A stretch of 23,817 nucleotides of DNA, from positions 1 through 23,817 of the IMG/VR virus record IMGVR_UViG_3300013286_000056. One strand, written 5' to 3'. Source of the stretch: a virus. The position numbers and the translations under genes were made by a program. Below the pieces are notes generated by a model. The model had not been told where the DNA came from, ran no database searches, and worked only from the letters and a program-made list of their open reading frames with translations. Below, piece after piece: positions 23,459 through 23,817 of this stretch (position 1 is the first letter of the stretch; every line of letters starts with the position of its first letter).

Positions 23459-23817
23459 ATGTTAACTAACGTAGACAAGAATATATTCTTGAACTCCAGC
23501 TCTATTGAACTAACTCCAGTAGTTTCAGCTGAATGGAATCAAAATCTTTTTAATAAACCATACACTACAATAGCAGGTACAGGAATAAAAGAAACAATTG
23601 CTATTGCTTCTGGATATACAGTTGCATCAGTTACTGGCACTAATGCTAAATATAATTTTACTACTAAAAGCTTTGTCATGTCAGGTGGTAAAGGAGATGT
23701 AGCATATAATGTTACAACTGGTGGTGGCGGGAATGCTTATAAAATTGTAACATATGTAATGACAGACAATGCTTCTCCAGTAATGTTAAATGCTTATGCT
23801 AAAGGAACTTCTACGCA
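23459..23817 (+). CDS. Minor tail protein, partial (3' end outside window)
   Basis: ATG 23459 immediately follows the previous stop and is preceded by CGGAGA. The 119 complete codons visible have no stop and begin MLTNVDKNIFLNSSSIELTP, continuing VVSAEWNQNLFNKPYTTIAG and later YKIVTYVMTDNASPVMLNAY. The sequence is Asn/Thr/Ala-rich and strand-rich, as expected for a tail-tip or baseplate protein. In this position the gene commonly encodes a tail-hub or receptor-related protein; the N-terminal fragment is too short to decide. Confidence 0.75.
   Translation, partial: MLTNVDKNIFLNSSSIELTPVVSAEWNQNLFNKPYTTIAGTGIKETIAIASGYTVASVTGTNAKYNFTTKSFVMSGGKGDVAYNVTTGGGGNAYKIVTYVMTDNASPVMLNAYAKGTST

Overview
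The window is a contiguous piece of an AT-rich tailed-phage (siphovirus-type) genome. Every recognisable gene lies on the plus strand, tightly packed and often overlapping by a few bases. It carries a full head-to-tail morphogenesis run (portal, prohead protease with nested scaffold, major capsid protein, connector and neck proteins, tail tube, frameshifted tail chaperones, 1666-residue tape measure, first distal tail genes). This is preceded by a cluster of fibre, appendage and surface-binding proteins and a four-gene enzyme cassette. No terminase, integrase, replication or lysis gene is visible. The host is not directly identifiable. PASTA repeats in a virion protein, promoters placed right at start codons (leaderless-like) and a SAP/Rho-N-like domain in a connector gene fit a Gram-positive, probably actinobacterial host. 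The prolyl-hydroxylase-like oxygenase with a DUF6065-like neighbour is reminiscent of aquatic phages. Both are inferences.

Layout. 1-6629: fibre/appendage region with two paralogous large fibre-like proteins (1-1288, truncated by the window edge, and 2025-3563), small partner genes, a LamG-like lectin-fold protein (3866-4585), a small beta protein, and a mosaic protein (4929-6629) with an FN3-like region, two PASTA repeats, two polyproline tracts and a 12-cysteine tail. 6675-8646: cassette of unknown protein, six-cysteine zinc-ribbon-like protein, 2OG-Fe(II) prolyl-hydroxylase-like oxygenase and DUF6065-like protein. 8751-13227: unknown small gene, portal, prohead protease with in-frame nested scaffold, major capsid protein. 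13320-16345: connector, adaptor, head closure, neck and tail-terminator genes. 16442-17197: tail tube. 17331-23817: tail chaperones (-1 frameshift at CCCAAAC), tape measure, distal/minor tail proteins.

Expression logic. Six of the gaps between gene blocks contain TGnTATwAT (6647, 8736, 10712, 13288, 16367, 17297), so they look like extended -10 promoters that split the region into transcription units. Strong hairpin terminators follow the major capsid and tail-tube genes. Those two genes also share a near-perfect extended Shine-Dalgarno leader (AAATAAGGTGGTGAAA). Together this looks like deliberate high, insulated expression of the two most abundant virion proteins.

The most interesting idea is functional: a phage prolyl-hydroxylase-like enzyme is encoded about 700 bp downstream of a virion protein with long polyproline tracts, suggesting post-translational modification of a virion appendage. 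Other notable items are the nested scaffold, the canonical slippery heptamer, the promoter family with leaderless starts, and the PASTA/polyproline/Cys-rich architecture.
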